Below the pieces are notes generated by a model. That model did no database searches and was not told the origin of the DNA. It saw only the letters and a program-made list of their open reading frames with translations. Source: Atriophallophorus winterbourni (taxonomy: Eukaryota > Platyhelminthes > Trematoda > Plagiorchiida > Microphallidae). From it: DNA of 64,000 nucleotides. A program made the translations under genes and the position numbers. Shown here one piece after another: positions 1 to 12,160 of the stretch (position 1 is the first letter of the stretch; each line of letters begins with the position of its first letter). The stretch is from assembly GCA_013407085.1 (NCBI GenBank), contig JACCGJ010020597.1, forward strand, positions 25,276 to 89,275. Direction: 5' to 3'.

Positions 1-160
1 TATTCTTATCATTGAAAATAGTTCTGTTCACAGATGATATGAAAATTGAGAAGCAAATTGTCTTGCAAATGCCTTTGAGAAACGTCAAAAGGGATTTCGT
101 CAGCGTGTCAGTTTGGGCGGCAATGAATGATATGACATACACTACACGGAAAATCAAGAT
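1..160 (+). pseudogene. Possible decayed LINE reverse transcriptase fragment
   Basis: Near position 30 one plus frame reads VLFTDDMKI, which resembles the reverse-transcriptase box C motif (F/L-A-D-D-x-K) of the intact LINEs elsewhere in the window. After it the alignment fades within about 30 codons. There is no ORF of useful length, so this is at most a relic cut by the window edge. It could be chance similarity. Confidence 0.3.
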
Positions 161-299
161 GCGCTGAATGGGCAAGAATGATCCTTGGCCAGCGATTGCG
201 AACTGAAACCATGCTATGGAGCTAGTTGGAAAACGATTTAATAATCTTTTCTATGAAGCGGCGCATCATACGTTAGAACTACATTCGTGTGTACTGTTT

Positions 300-1900
300 C
301 GTTTTGTGGGTGGAACTCTGAAAGTTATTTTTGACCTTTTACGCAGCCTATTCTAGAATAAGAAAAGTCTCAGCAATGGATCTCACATCTTTAATAACAT
401 TGAATCTAAGTCTTAATGGGTTCAATCGATTTTGAGACGCTTGAAGACTGTCGCGATCATTGATGACAAATATGCCACCGATATTACTCCGCTAGACATC
501 GGGCCATTTTCACTGCACTGGTTATGTTTTATTCAAATTTCTTGATATAGAGTTTTGTCATTGTTCGTTAAACATTCGAGAGAAATGCCAATGATTTCAT
601 TGGTTTCTACAACGGCTAACTTCTTAAGAGGTGATTATTATTTGCACAAATTTAATAACGGTGAATAATTTACTAATCCATTGAATGTTTACGATCATTT
701 TTTCTTGACATTCGTAAACAGAGCGTACATGTTCAAACTAACCCAAAATACATCGTGTTTAATATTTGAGGATCTTTTTGGGTCATGCGAAATCTTACGT
801 ATTCTCAATGAATGAGTAAATATTCGTAAATATTGGTTCAATGAGAACGTGACGTACACGGATGTGGAGGATCCCATCCGGAAGACGAACGGTCGTATCA
901 GAAAGCCCTCTTTCAGTATATATTTGTAATCATGGAACTTGGGAGTGTGAATAGAACCGGGTTATGTGTTGCATCGTAACCATGGCAGGATCAGCTAGAA
1001 GAGCCTGGTATTTTTTAGTATACGTTTTTCGGACTATGAATGTACTGCTGTGATGCGTTCACCCTACGTGGACAACGAATAATCTAGAAACTTATTATTA
1101 CCCACATACGGTTTAAATGTAGACAATCGAAATAATTGTGAAAGAATTATATAATTTAATAAAAATATTGCAGTTGTGTGAATTTTAATCACACAGACAT
1201 CGCAATCGATTTCGTGCAGTTGATACGCATCAAGCGACATTAAGATCATGATCTATATGTTGATGAGGTATTAATTGATCACGAAGTAGTCTATTCATTT
1301 GGAAAAAGTAATTGCAAAGTCCCGGACGGGTAAAAATGATTAATTTGCATTGAGTTTACTAATGTTTAAATACGCGCGAGATGCACCAATGTGATACTCC
1401 AGAATCACGATCATTCTGGTTATAAATAAATATATTTATTATTATAAATAATTATAGTCGTGCGTTGCCACTTCATGAAATTTGTTTGAATTTTCTACGT
1501 GCAACCGATTAATCTAGAACATGCTTAATAAAACAGTAATCATTGAAAAAGATCGGTGGTTTTGCGTAAGGCTTGATTTGAAAGACACATCGATTGAAGG
1601 CTTATATACTTATTATTTATTATCACCATAACATTTAGTATCCCATAACATTTGAAGTTATATATTTACTAAACTATATACTATACCAGGTTATTCCTAT
1701 GAAAATGGGTCACGTTAGATAAAACATATGAAATTCTAACCACAATTAATGCCGTGTAGTCAAATACGACATTAGCTTTTAATACTAAACTGAGAATTGC
1801 TTATACATTGCATGTCTAACATAGAGTTGAAACTTTTGGTAACAATTGGCTTTTATAACATTTGTGGTGCTCAAAAATATACTACTACTAATAAAGCATT
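300..1900. other. Unassigned AT-rich non-coding stretch
   Basis: I find no convincing ORF, no recognisable transposon protein and no clear tandem repeat here. Short minus-strand ORFs near 695-877 and 1064-1249 have no recognisable domain. Because the LU exon at 1918-2003 should be followed downstream on the minus strand by a second LU exon, I looked for the CC-x3-C-N ending here and did not find it. Confidence 0.5.
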
Positions 1901-1917
1901 GAGATATTTTGACGTAC

Positions 1918-2003
1918 ATTGCAGGAATCACAGCTGTAAAGTTTATTCGTTTTACTATTCACCGTTTGACAGTTATTGCATTGATAACATTGAATTTTCT
2001 TTT
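1918..2003 (-). pseudogene. Orphan first LU-domain exon (Ly6/uPAR family)
   Basis: This 86-bp minus-strand block has the same length and the same acceptor (atatttcag) as the LU first exons at 3052-3137 and 4642-4727, and a GTACGT donor. Its translation keeps the cysteine pattern of the N-terminal half of an LU domain: CYQCNNC followed 17 residues later by CDSC. I find no matching second exon downstream, so it is either an orphan or a gene whose second exon diverged beyond recognition. The equal exon length in three copies supports a real exon of a tandemly duplicated gene family. Confidence 0.6.
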
Positions 2004-2317
2004 CTGAAATATCAAAAGTGTCAATGAATAACATGTGCTTGATTATAAGATAAATGCTTTCTAGTAAAGCGATTCAGTCGTATTTACTGATACAAAAAAT
2101 TTTGTACAAGAATAATAACTAATATTGATAACTTATATTGAGATTTTTGTGAGAATTGCAGATATAAAATTCTGATGGTGGTTTCACCATAGGCTTTCTG
2201 TCAAAATTTGTCAGATATCTCCTTTGTACCGACGGAAGCCCTATTAATCTAGACGGTAAATATCAACGCAAATTCAATAAAACAATGTTACGCAATATTA
2301 TTTGAGAAATAACAAAC

Positions 2318-3137
2318 CTTGTGAAGGTCTAGCTGTTGTTGTAACACGTGTCGTTTCTGGAGATTTGGCTGTACTTGTAGTTGCTTTTGTCGTTGGTTTA
2401 TGAGTAGTTGACGTTGCATTGGAAATACTACCTTGCTGCCTGTTACACTTGTCTTCGTAACAACACTCCCTATTCCCAATGTAATTATTCTCGGTTACAG
2501 ACGAATCCTCACATTCTTCATATTTCATGCACCCACGGTCTACATTGAAGGATCCATTATTGTAGGACTTCAGCAGAGTCTATGGAAGAAAAAGGAATTT
2601 ACTATAGACTTAGACAAATGTAATCATAATTTGCGAAAGTAAATTTAATTTTTCACAGGTAATATAAATTTGGAATTAAAAATAGGGTGCATGTATTTCA
2701 TGTTTTTCAGCTTTTGGAATGACTAAACAATGAACTTACAACCGTATAATTAGTGTCATTTAACAAAACGTTATTGATATTTCAACGGATTATTCCTATT
2801 GAATCTGAGGAGTTAAATTTGTTAAAACGTTTGTATGGCTCACTTCAATAATTGCATGTCGGTCATATTCAAAAATGATGTTAATAGTAAACTAGTAATT
2901 CTTAATATAATGAATATCTAACATGAACTTAAATCTTATTTGTTTTGATATTTGCTTTCATCACACTATATGATCACACATCTGTTCGACTATTTCGCTT
3001 AGTGTGCGACAAAAACTGTTAATAATAAACCATTGCAATATTTTGACTCACATAGCAGGATTCACATAGCGTACCCGTAGGCGTTCTGGTGCTCAATGTT
3101 GGACAGTTCTTGCAATCGTAACATACATATCTCCTTC
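2318..3137 (-). CDS. LU (Ly6/uPAR) three-finger protein, gene copy 1, partial (two exons)
   Basis: Two minus-strand exons join in phase 0. The first is 3137-3052 (86 bp, acceptor tatttcag, donor GTGAGT). The second is 2579-2318 (262 bp, acceptor cttccatag, donor GTTTGT). Joined, they give one LU domain: CYDCKNC, then CESC, then RGC, then EEC, ending in the family signature ECCYEDKCN. That is ten cysteines with the CC-x3-C-N terminus. A Thr/Pro-rich stalk follows (residues such as TTKATT). LU proteins are usually secreted or GPI-anchored surface proteins with a disulfide-fixed three-finger fold; ligand and role cannot be read here. The signal-peptide exon upstream and the C-terminal anchor exon downstream were not found, so the gene is partial. 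Family assignment is firm; exon ends are inferred from splice consensus. Confidence 0.78.
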
Positions 3138-4029
3138 CTGAAATATCAAGTTTTTCACTGAATAACATTTGCCTAATTCGGAAAGCTGTGTATAACTGAA
3201 CATGTGTTTATTAACTTTGTATAAACATGAATTATTATAGCAGAACCATGAAAATTACTCTGTGGAAACGACAAAATAGGCTACCGTCACAATTTAACAA
3301 ATCATAAGAAACATGATCATTTTGAAATGAGCCTTTCAGATAATATATAGGAGGTATTCGCATTTATTGGTTCGTTTTAACCTTGTCGAAATCCAAGTAT
3401 TATTCAATTAGCTTTTCATTTTCGTACATAGGTGACTGTTGTTCATTCCGGTTTAGAATACATGTTGTCCAACAAAATGAATGCTTCACATATTCTATTT
3501 TTTTCACTACTTCACAAAAAACTATCAGAATTACGTAAGGTGATACACATTCATCCAGAATTTGCAATAAACTAACATAAAAATCCTCAAAATAAAATAA
3601 ATACACTGCAGTATGTTTTCAAATGATACAAAAATCAAATAAACGAAGATAAACATCAAAACGTACGACGACGAGATGAATATGTTACGGTGAACGTCAT
3701 CAGCAAAATAAATCGGAGTAGATGATCTTTAATTTTCAAAGTGCAAATTATTTCAAATAACATGCACGGTGAGTGTTTTGCATTTATAATATTTTTACGA
3801 CGTGGCTGGCGTATTTGTGCAAAATAATTATTATTATCGATTACTTATTATAATGCGATAATATTGATTAAGATTATAAAGATTTAAGTGTAATTTTGGC
3901 TCAGGCTTTCCGTAAAATTTTGTGAGAAAGCGACTAATCTAAAACCAAAACACCCTAAATCTATTCGGTAATTATTAACGTAAATTCGATAAAACTATGC
4001 TACGTAATATTATGTGATAAATAACAAAC

Positions 4030-4727
4030 CTTGCGGAGGTCTAACTGTTGTTGTAGCACGTGTCGTTTCTGGAGATATGGTTGTAGTTGCAGTTGTTATT
4101 GTCGTTGGTTTCTGAGCAGTTGACGTTGCAATGGGAATACTACCTTGCTGCCTGTTACACTTGTCTTCGTAACAACACTCCCTATTCCCAATGTAATCAT
4201 CCTCGGTTACAGACGCATCCTCACATTCTTCATATTTCATGCACCCACGGTCTACACTGTAGGATCCATTTTTGTAGGACTTCAGCAGAGTCTATTGAAG
4301 AAAAAGGAATTCACTATAGTCCTAAACAAATGTAATCATAATTTGCGAAAGCAAATTTAATTTTTCACAGGTAATATAAATTTGGAATTAAAAATAGTGT
4401 TCATTACTTAACTAAATGTCTATACTGTCTCGTACTGATTAAACCAAATAGCCAGAAACCAGACCACGGTTTTTCAGCGAAGGTAAATGGCACGATAAAC
4501 ATCACACTTCGTATGTTGCAATAAATATTTCCATGTATATTAACAACATGTATATTAAAAACATCATCCTCAAAATCGATAGAAATGATTAGTATGCACC
4601 AAAAACTGCTAATAATATACCAATGAAATATTTTGACTCACATAGCAGGATTCACATAGCGTACCCGTAGGTGTTCTGGTGTTCAATGTTGGACAGTTCT
4701 TGCAATCGTAACATACATATCTCCTTC
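4030..4727 (-). CDS. LU (Ly6/uPAR) three-finger protein, gene copy 2, partial (two exons)
   Basis: This is a tandem duplicate of the LU gene at 2318-3137. The exons are 4727-4642 (86 bp) and 4291-4030 (262 bp), with identical lengths, phases and splice motifs. The second exon keeps RGC, EEC and the ECCYEDKCN ending. It differs at a few residues (for example DASVTEDDY against DSSVTENNY) and in the Thr-rich stalk, which reads TTITTATTT. Conserved reading frames and splice sites between the copies argue that both were under coding constraint. The upstream (5') side of this copy is interrupted by an RTE LINE fragment (4839-5487) and a CR1 fragment (5553-6322), but these fall outside the two visible exons. 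Any signal-peptide exon would lie beyond about 6.5 kb. Confidence 0.76.
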
Positions 4728-4838
4728 CTGAAATATCGAGTGTTTCACTGAATAACACTGGCCTAATTCGAAAAGATTTGTATAACTAAACGTGTGTTTA
4801 TAAACATTGTATAAACAATGAATTATTATAGAGCTGCT

Positions 4839-5487
4839 CTCATTTTGTCCCCATTGAACTCTCGTGTTTGGAGTAAACGCAAGATGACTGTAAAGACAAA
4901 GATGATGGTATGAAGCGCGTGCGTACTAAATGCTTTACTCTACGGCATATCGTGGATGGACAGAGTGACGAACGCTGAAGTGCTTTCAAAAGCTTGTCTA
5001 CAGAGCATGTTTACCCTATTAAGGCAGCGCCGCCTGCGGTGGCTTGGTCATGTCTATAGAATGAAAAATGGTCGTATTCCGAAAGATCTACTCTAAGGTG
5101 AGTTGCAATTAGGAAGTCGACCATTGGGCAGACTGAACTTGCGGTACAAAGATGTTTGCAAAAGAGATATGAAAGCTCTTGACATTGACCCCGCAAGCTG
5201 GGAAGAACTTGCTCTTGACCGCTAACTTTGGAGGCATTGTGTAAAGCGTCGCCTGTAAGCTGAGTAGAAGCAGATACAGCTCTTGGCTGCTGAGCGCAGA
5301 TCACTCCTCCGGCGTGCAACCAATACAATGCAGCCAAGTTCGGACTATAGTTGTCAACACTGCAAAAGATATTGTTGCTCTCGAATATGACTGTTCAGTC
5401 ATTCAAAAAGCTGTACAACATGAAAATTTATGGGATTGTGATGTACATCCGTGGTCGACCTCGACCGAAGGAGGTCAACACATTATA
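4839..5487 (+). mobile_element. 5'-truncated RTE-type LINE, C-terminal part
   Basis: The plus-strand translation from about 4960 reads MDRVTNAEVLSKACLQSM, then RRLRWLGHVYRMKNGRIPKD and RDMKALDIDPASWEELA. This is the conserved tail of RTE-class LINE polyproteins, followed by a CQHCKRYCC finger-like end. In-frame stops show it is dead. It sits in the long intron/flank of LU copy 2. The string attatag lies on both sides (4832-4838 and 5481-5487) and fits a short target-site duplication, and the LU copy 1 flank (near 3235) lacks the insert. Confidence 0.75.
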
Positions 5488-5552
5488 GAATAACCGTGAA
5501 CATTACTCAGATGAAACGACAAAATAACCTACCGTCGCAATTCATCGAATCA

Positions 5553-6322
5553 TTTAATTCAATACAATTTAATTCATTTTTAATGGTCTAAAAAGCATAT
5601 AGCTCTACAGAAAACCACAGAATAATATGGCAACAACGAATAATATATCGAGCAAAAATAGGAATAGGTTGCTTACTGAGCAGTTCAATAATCAATTAAA
5701 AATTCAAAGTGCCAGAATTATTTCTGATTCGTGGGATAACAAATGTAGATGCATGGTGTTACGATATATAGTTGTCTTCGATGCACATGTTTGGGGTCAA
5801 AAAGTCATCAAGGATTCTTTTGAAAGTTTGCCGATTTGGTGAGTTTACAACATTATCTGGCAGATTGTTCCAAGTAAAACAAACTCGCACGGCAAAAATG
5901 TCGTCTGCAGTTGAGTCTCGAGTGAGGAACAGTTAGAGTAAATGTGTGAGCTCTTGTATTATGCGAGCTCCGTAGATTCAATAAGCATTGTAGAGGGTGA
6001 TTTTCGGTATTCAAAATATTGTAAACCAGAATCATATCCCCTCTGGAGACGACGACGTTGATAATCAAATAAATTTGGCGTTTTGATTCGTTCATTGTTT
6101 GGTTTCCGGCTGAGTCCGGTGACAAGTTTCGTAGCTCAATAATATATTACTTGCAAAGTCGCAAATGGTCTGATGTACGTATTTATAAAACAGGGAATTG
6201 TCTGTTTTGAGAACCTACCAAAAATTCTCTTTAGGAGTGACAATTTCTGTGATGTTTTGCGATAGACGTAGCTGCAGTGGCTCCACATCCCTTGGGTGTT
6301 GCTTATTAACACACCCAAGTCA
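5553..6322 (-). mobile_element. Decayed CR1-like LINE 3' fragment
   Basis: The minus strand carries the C-terminal region of a CR1-like ORF2: LLKRIFGRFSKQ, FINTYIRP, YNILNTENHPLQ and IPHSRLNCRR-like VPHSRLNCRRHFCRASLFYLE. It is split into two frames by a break near 6130. The left end has the typical minus-strand 3' end, tttttaatggtctaaaaagc, preceded by a TTTAATTC-type tail. It was inserted into the LU copy 2 flank; the equivalent flank of copy 1 (about 3290-3330) has no insert. Confidence 0.75.
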
Positions 6323-6959
6323 TCAAAAACTAGATCGTTTTGGTATCAGTCTTCCAGATAATTTACGGTGTACATATTCGCATTTATTAGAGAAGAAGCA
6401 GGAAAATTTAAATCTTTGGAATCACCTTAAGATAATTATAACAGGAGGTATTCCGCATTATTTCGGCCCTTTTTAACACCTTGACGACTCCAAGTATTTT
6501 GAGAAAGATTTTGGTTTGTATGTGGTATATATGTGGACTGATGTGGCATTAAACTTTCCTTATATTTGTCCCAACAAAATGAACGTTTTCATAATTCATT
6601 TATTTTTTTTATTACATTCACAAGAAACTCTCAGAATTACTTATGGTGATACGCTTACTAGTATTGCAACGAATTAACATTGAAACCATATAAAAATTCA
6701 AATAACGTCCGTATGTTCTGAATGATAAAGGAATCAAAAAAAGACACTAATTTTTTCATACTTCACACACTGATTGTGTAATAATACCTCCGGTGTATGA
6801 TATCACACTAGAGCAGCAGAAGATAGCTTTCTTTGCTTCCTCAAATGATTTTCACATAACATGTACGGGCGTGTTTTGTGTATTTATACTGTTTTTTCGA
6901 CGTGAGTGGTGTATTTAACATGTGTGATCACGCATATTTCAAAGGCGTTAACCTGTATA

Positions 6960-7440
6960 TTATTTAAAGCAAATATGATATTAATATTTTATTGGGTTGT
7001 GTTATTAAACATGTGAACATATGCTGTCGCACTGTTATAAAAAAGTTGAAATCAAAATTAATTGGTGATTTGCAACATAAACTCGTAAATAATTTCGTTT
7101 CCCAAACCAATGGAAGTGCTTCAAATAAGAATGTAGCAAACATCTCAAAATCATGAAAATAAGTCTCAATGCCTAGTCCGAATAAAACCATTTAAAAAAT
7201 TTAAATTTTACTTGTGATTGATTATGATTCACATAATAAAAACAAAGATTACTAATACAATAATATCATCCTACCAAATATCGCCATATTGAACTTTGAT
7301 TTTTTGACGCATAGAATCCTTTTTTAGTATACGAAATTAAATTTTAGAGCCATAACCATCAAGATTCACATGAATTGGAACAGTGAAAATGTGTTTAACA
7401 GAATTATAGCAAGCGTTGGCGATTGCAGTCTGCATAATCT
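6960..7440. other. Unassigned AT-rich stretch
   Basis: No transposon protein or gene is recognised here. The minus-strand ORF at 6964-7191 has no recognisable domain and is probably chance. Confidence 0.4.
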
Positions 7441-7990
7441 TATGTTGTGCTTACATGAAAGATAGCAAACGTTAAGAGAATCAATATAATCAACCTTGAA
7501 TCCAGTCAATTAACAAACCGTGTCACTTTCTTTATTTGTTTTTTCACAATGAACGGGAACGTTTGAATACGAAATTTACCAGTCACCTCGACAACTCATG
7601 TTTATTCTCTCTCATCAGAACGTTGATTAATAACAAACATAATACGTGCTTATCCGAACAATTTAGCAAAATGTTTCATACCCCCCCCGTGCAGTCGAAA
7701 CCGAACTTTCAGTGCGTTATTTCCCACTCAGACTGACCTGTCCGAGATATTCGTATGGCTGTTACGTGTAAGTTTCACATGAACACCCTCCCTCCACTGT
7801 TACAAACACACTCACCAACCTGGAATATTTTTAAACTAATTTGGAAACAAATACTTGAGAGACAACCCAAACTTTGATACGATTTACACTACATGAGTTT
7901 TCCCCGGTTCTTCGTTTTGTCATTGGTATACGCCTCATAACTCCTCCTATGGTTATTGTTAAGCTACCTTCGTTTGTTAGACCATTACAA
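7440..7990 (+). mobile_element. Decayed CR1-like LINE 3' fragment, LINE D family
   Basis: The stretch reads in broken plus frames as the C-terminus of the LINE at 44.3-47.5 kb: FHMNTLPPLLQTHSPTWNIF matches FTWNTLPSTVTHSANLDIFK. The nucleotides around 7770-7900 match 44400-44500 in inverse orientation, including the 3' UTR part cccaaactttgatacgattt. Stops and small indels show it is old. It ends near the usual tagaccattac 3' motif at about 7980. Confidence 0.7.
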
Positions 7991-8009
7991 TTTGGAAATC
8001 ACTTGATCA

Positions 8010-8890
8010 CTTTTGAATACTTTGAGGACATTTGCCAATCTGTGGTCGTTTAGATATACTGGAAGCATTTAAAAGTGATCATGATACGTCACTGCTTTAA
8101 AAGCTGCAGGATGTCTGCATCTCTGTCTTAACCCGAAGGAAAATTCAGAATATAAGAACAAATCCAAATGCTATCGAAGCCTCGAGCGGCTTCACATTAA
8201 GTTGAATACTCGGACCAATAGTGTTTTCAATATTTATGTTTGCACAACCACAGTAAAAAGAGGTATATAATTGTTCTTTTGCTGAATTCTAATCAGGGAA
8301 TGAAGGAACATTTTTTGAGATGTCACAATTAATTCAAAGCAGAATTAATTAGACTGCATTAACATTCATTTATAACGAAGCCACAATTCAAATTCCTGAA
8401 TTCAAATAAGCTCAATGTACAATACGAAACATATACATGTGTTTGCCTTCATCTATTAGAGAAATTAAATATAGATTCAGCTTTAAAGCAGGAAGCTGCG
8501 TCACATTCGAAATTGGTTGTTATTTAAATCGCTACCTCGTACCAGGTGTTTATCAAAATGTATAACACCGCGCTCTGCCAAAAAGTGCTAAAAGGCCAAC
8601 TAAAACAACCTTCTTAACAGTCCATTATTAGTTATGTATTTAACCGTGCGATGAACATTTCACTAACCATGGTTCACAATTTGTGTGCTCTGAATGAAGT
8701 TCCACCTGGGGTGCATTAAACGCTATTAAACAATGAAATGTGGCAATTTTTTTCGTAGTACCTTGAAGCTGTGAAATCATTTACAAAAAATGTAGTCTTT
8801 GATATACGCGGTCATACGTCCACTAATCTTTCAATCCAATATATGTGACAGCAATAAGTGCAAGAAACCATGAAATACTTCCATTTTTGA
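8010..8890. other. Unassigned non-coding stretch
   Basis: I see no recognisable protein, tandem repeat or RNA gene. It separates two LINE fragments on opposite strands and may be older, unrecognisable repeat DNA. Confidence 0.4.
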
Positions 8891-9640
8891 CTGCCTCAAT
8901 TCTTCTCAGACTAGTTGTTGACCTCCTTCGGCCGATGTCGAACACGGAAATACATCAGACTTGCATGAAGATTCATGTTTTACAGCTTTTTGGATGACTA
9001 AGCAGCCCGATTCGGGAGGAGCAATCTCTCCGGCAGCGACATCAAATATAGTTAAAAATCTGTTGTAGGGCGTCATGATCTGCGTTCAATAGCGAAGAGC
9101 TGTATCTGCTCCTCCCCAGCTTGCAGACGACGCTTTAAACAATGCCTCCAAAGTAAGCGGTCAAAAGAAAGTTCTTCCTAGCTCGCGGGGTCAATGCCGA
9201 GAGCTCTCATATCTCTTTTGCAAACGTGTCTGTTCCGCAAGTGTGGTTTGCCCAACGGTCTACTTCTTAATTGCAACTCACGGTAGGGTAGATCTTTTGG
9301 AATACGACCATTCTTTATTATATAGACATGACCAAGCCACCGTAAGCGGCGATGACGTAATAGGGTGAACATGCTCTGTAAACCAGCTTTTGAGATCAGT
9401 TCAGCGTTAGTCACTCTGTCCATCAACGATATGTTCAAGGTACGACGGATGCTTCGTATATTCAAAGCATTTAGCTTCCGTTGGTGTCTTGCGTGGGTGG
9501 TCCTGGTTTCACTGCCGTACAGTAAAGCATTTCATACGCACGCCCTGTATGCTATCATCTTTGTTTTTACAGTCAGCTCGCGGTTACGCAAACACGAGAG
9601 TTCAATCGAGACAGAATGACAGCTGCTCTGTCAATCCGCT
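8890..9640 (-). mobile_element. 5'-truncated RTE-type LINE, C-terminal part
   Basis: The minus-strand frame at 9465-9178 reads LMDRVTNAELISKAGLQSMF, RRLRWLGHVYIIKNGRIPKD and RDMRALGIDPAS. It is clearly the same family as the fragment at 4839-5487. The remaining codons toward 8890 correspond to its finger-like tail. It is truncated at the 5' side near 9640, where a decayed CR1 copy on the same strand begins. Confidence 0.75.
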
Positions 9641-9654
9641 TATCAACCTCCGTG

Positions 9655-12160
9655 TCTAGCGAGAGGGGCTGAAACATAAGGCTCACGAATTATATTCGTT
9701 TACATTTGCAAGTTTGATGTCGGTTTAAAGATCGTCAGTCAAGGAGACTAAGCGTGTCGGGGTAGTGAATTCCAAAGAAATATAGTACGTACGGCGAAAA
9801 ATGGTACCGACAATCAATACGGGAAATTGAGATGTAAAGTGATAAGGTATGTCCGCGTGTCACTTACCCATTACACAGTTCAAGCACGTATTTAAGTGCA
9901 TATCCTTCGGTAGGCACATTTATATATGTCGAAATAATATAGCGTTGAGTCTTTCTTTGTGTAAATGCACATAGACCCAGACGTCGACATCGTACGGTTA
10001 ACGGAACATTGCGAAATTCACATAAATAACTCAGTTGCTCTGTGATAAAGTTTATTGGAGGGAAGCATATCTATTCGTATCCCAAAAGCATATTCCTCAA
10101 CCGCATACTCAATTGAAAAGAGATAATCGCCGGATTAATCGAAATGTCACCCAATGTTGCGGTTACTAAGTTGACTGAATATTCACAGCGTTCCACTAAG
10201 ACGTTTTACACAAACATTTGCGGTTTCCACCACGGCAAAATATCTGAATTGACTTTTACTCTCGCGTTCATGATTTTGTATAGTACATTCGGTTTACGTT
10301 ATATTTTTGTGAGTAGCATCAATTGGCGCGCTTTCTTATCCTCTGGAAAAATGAAAAGTCACTTTGTTGCGTAACATTCGGAAATGTTACCCAGAAGTAG
10401 CATCGCTGAACTTTTGTTGCATCGAGACTGTTCTATTCAGCGCTATCCACTTTTTGTTCTGCTGCTGACAACAAAACGAATTTCAAGTTCGAAAATTTTT
10501 ATAATGTTTGCAAGTTCTCGTCTATCTTTGGTTTCAGAAAATTTAAAAGTTCGTTCTATTTCGAGTCAGCGTTTATGTGGTCCGTCTGTCAATGCTGTAT
10601 CTGCAGAGCTATTTACTCAGGGCCAACTTATCTACCCAGCGAACACCTCATTAAGAGCATGAGATAAATCAGTACTGCAAACATAGTCAAATAGCAGCAC
10701 GGAATAATCCTTAAGACCCAACGGAGCCTGTAATACGATCGCTGTGACAGATTGTTCTTCCAAGGTTAACGTCAAATCCGAGACAGATTGACGAGAGGAT
10801 CTCTTATTCGAGTGCATTCGTGAACATGGTTGTATGAAGGTACTGTATATAGTACATCTCTAAATCTGTTTTCCAGCGTTTGTAAGGAGTGGACGCCACT
10901 GCGACAAAAGTTTGGCAGTTTAAAATCACACGTAATAATTATTATTGCTTCCTGAGTTAAGCGCTGAGTCACTTGGATCAACTTTTTTGTTGTACGATTC
11001 CTTAGTTGAAGCAGGCCGGTGGAGGAAACTAATCCTGCAAACTTCGCCTGAAATAAGCGTTAAAGAACACCAAATTGTATCCTCAAGAATGAATTTCGTG
11101 TTGTCTAATGGGCGGCAATGAAGGCAATTAAGATAATCAAGAGCAAAACCGCCCTTATTTTCTGTCGACCGTTTCTCATCAAATTCATATTTGGAATGGA
11201 TATCACCGTTTTATTCAAATGGGAATGATATCATGTTTCTGTAATGACAATAAGGTCTGGTGAGTAGTGAGAGCATATCTCGTTTAAATACGGAAATTCA
11301 TTCAAAAGGCTTTGTGCATTTGTATATAAGCATCTTATAAAGTTTGTAGTGTTCGACACATGCAAGGTTATCAATGGGCTGATTAAGTTATAGTCGGAAT
11401 GGTCTAGCTTTTCAATTCTATCCCATGATATACAATTTTAACCTTATCACTAAGCGTTGATGGGTCGGTACTATCAGTTTGCTTGCATCCAGTTTTACAG
11501 CTAACCTTGACGATTTGAAATAGGTTTCTTGTATTAGGTTTCCATTCACGTTTGATACTTATGGTCATTCCGTTTGTCAAGAAGGTTAGGTTTCAAGGGT
11601 TAGGAAATCGTTGTTTATAGTTGGCAGACCGCGCTATTCTAAAAGCATCCACAAGTATGGATTTCAAATAATAATTGATTTGGCTAGGTATTTCAACTGT
11701 TTGTGATCGTGCTCAGACATTTGTTAAAAAGGTACGTCAGCAGCAATTTTCGGAACGCCTAGAAATACAATACTTCTTGGATTATTTACTTTTGGAGATT
11801 TCTTCGACGACTTTTGCTCTCATCATGGTTGATCTGCTTGGATATGACATGTAGACTCTGAAATACCTACTAAAAGGTAAGCATTTGAGAGTACGTTTTC
11901 CACGTCCTCCACAAATAGCTTCGTTACTCGTAAGAGGCCAAGATAATCTTTGTGAAGAGAATTCAGGTGGCGGTTCTGCCTGACTAAGGATAAGGGAGAA
12001 ACTGCGGCCAGTTTCATCTGACTTCAGAGTGTATACCATTCAACTAAGTCATGTTTTTGCTTATCTTCAGACAGCTTTTCTCGTGACTCGGTCACGTTGG
12101 TACTATAACGCTAAAGATTTAACCCGCGCATTTTGTTTTATAATTTGAGTCGGTCATCTT
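9655..12160 (-). mobile_element. Old internally deleted CR1-like LINE
   Basis: Read on the minus strand from right to left, the pieces come in LINE order. First is ORF1 material at 12040-11780 (LLRVTKLFVEDVENVLSNAY, as in the second half of the first ORF1 repeat). Next is endonuclease at 10981-10772 (CDFKLPNFCRSGVHSLQTLE, SYNHVHECTR). Then comes VLLFDYVCSTDLSHALNE near 10700. Last are C-terminal pieces near 10060-9760 (VRCRRLGLCAF, YALKYVLELCNG, ISRIDCRYHF). The reverse-transcriptase core is missing. All frames are broken. Confidence 0.65.

Larger units (their letters stand above)
2150..6960. repeat. Tandem duplication carrying the LU genes
   Basis: Blocks match in order between about 2150-3900 and about 3890-6960: the 3' flank, both LU exons, the intron with aggaggtatt (3350 and 6441), and the stretch containing ccaacaaaatgaa and ctatcagaattac / ctctcagaattac (about 3470-3550 and 6570-6640). 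The second unit is longer only because two retrotransposon fragments entered it. The copies differ by scattered substitutions and small indels, so the duplication is not recent. Confidence 0.7.

Noticed and set aside
695..877. Minus-strand 60-codon ORF as a gene
   Set aside because: No domain, no paralogue in the window and composition like the surrounding AT-rich DNA. Chance ORF.
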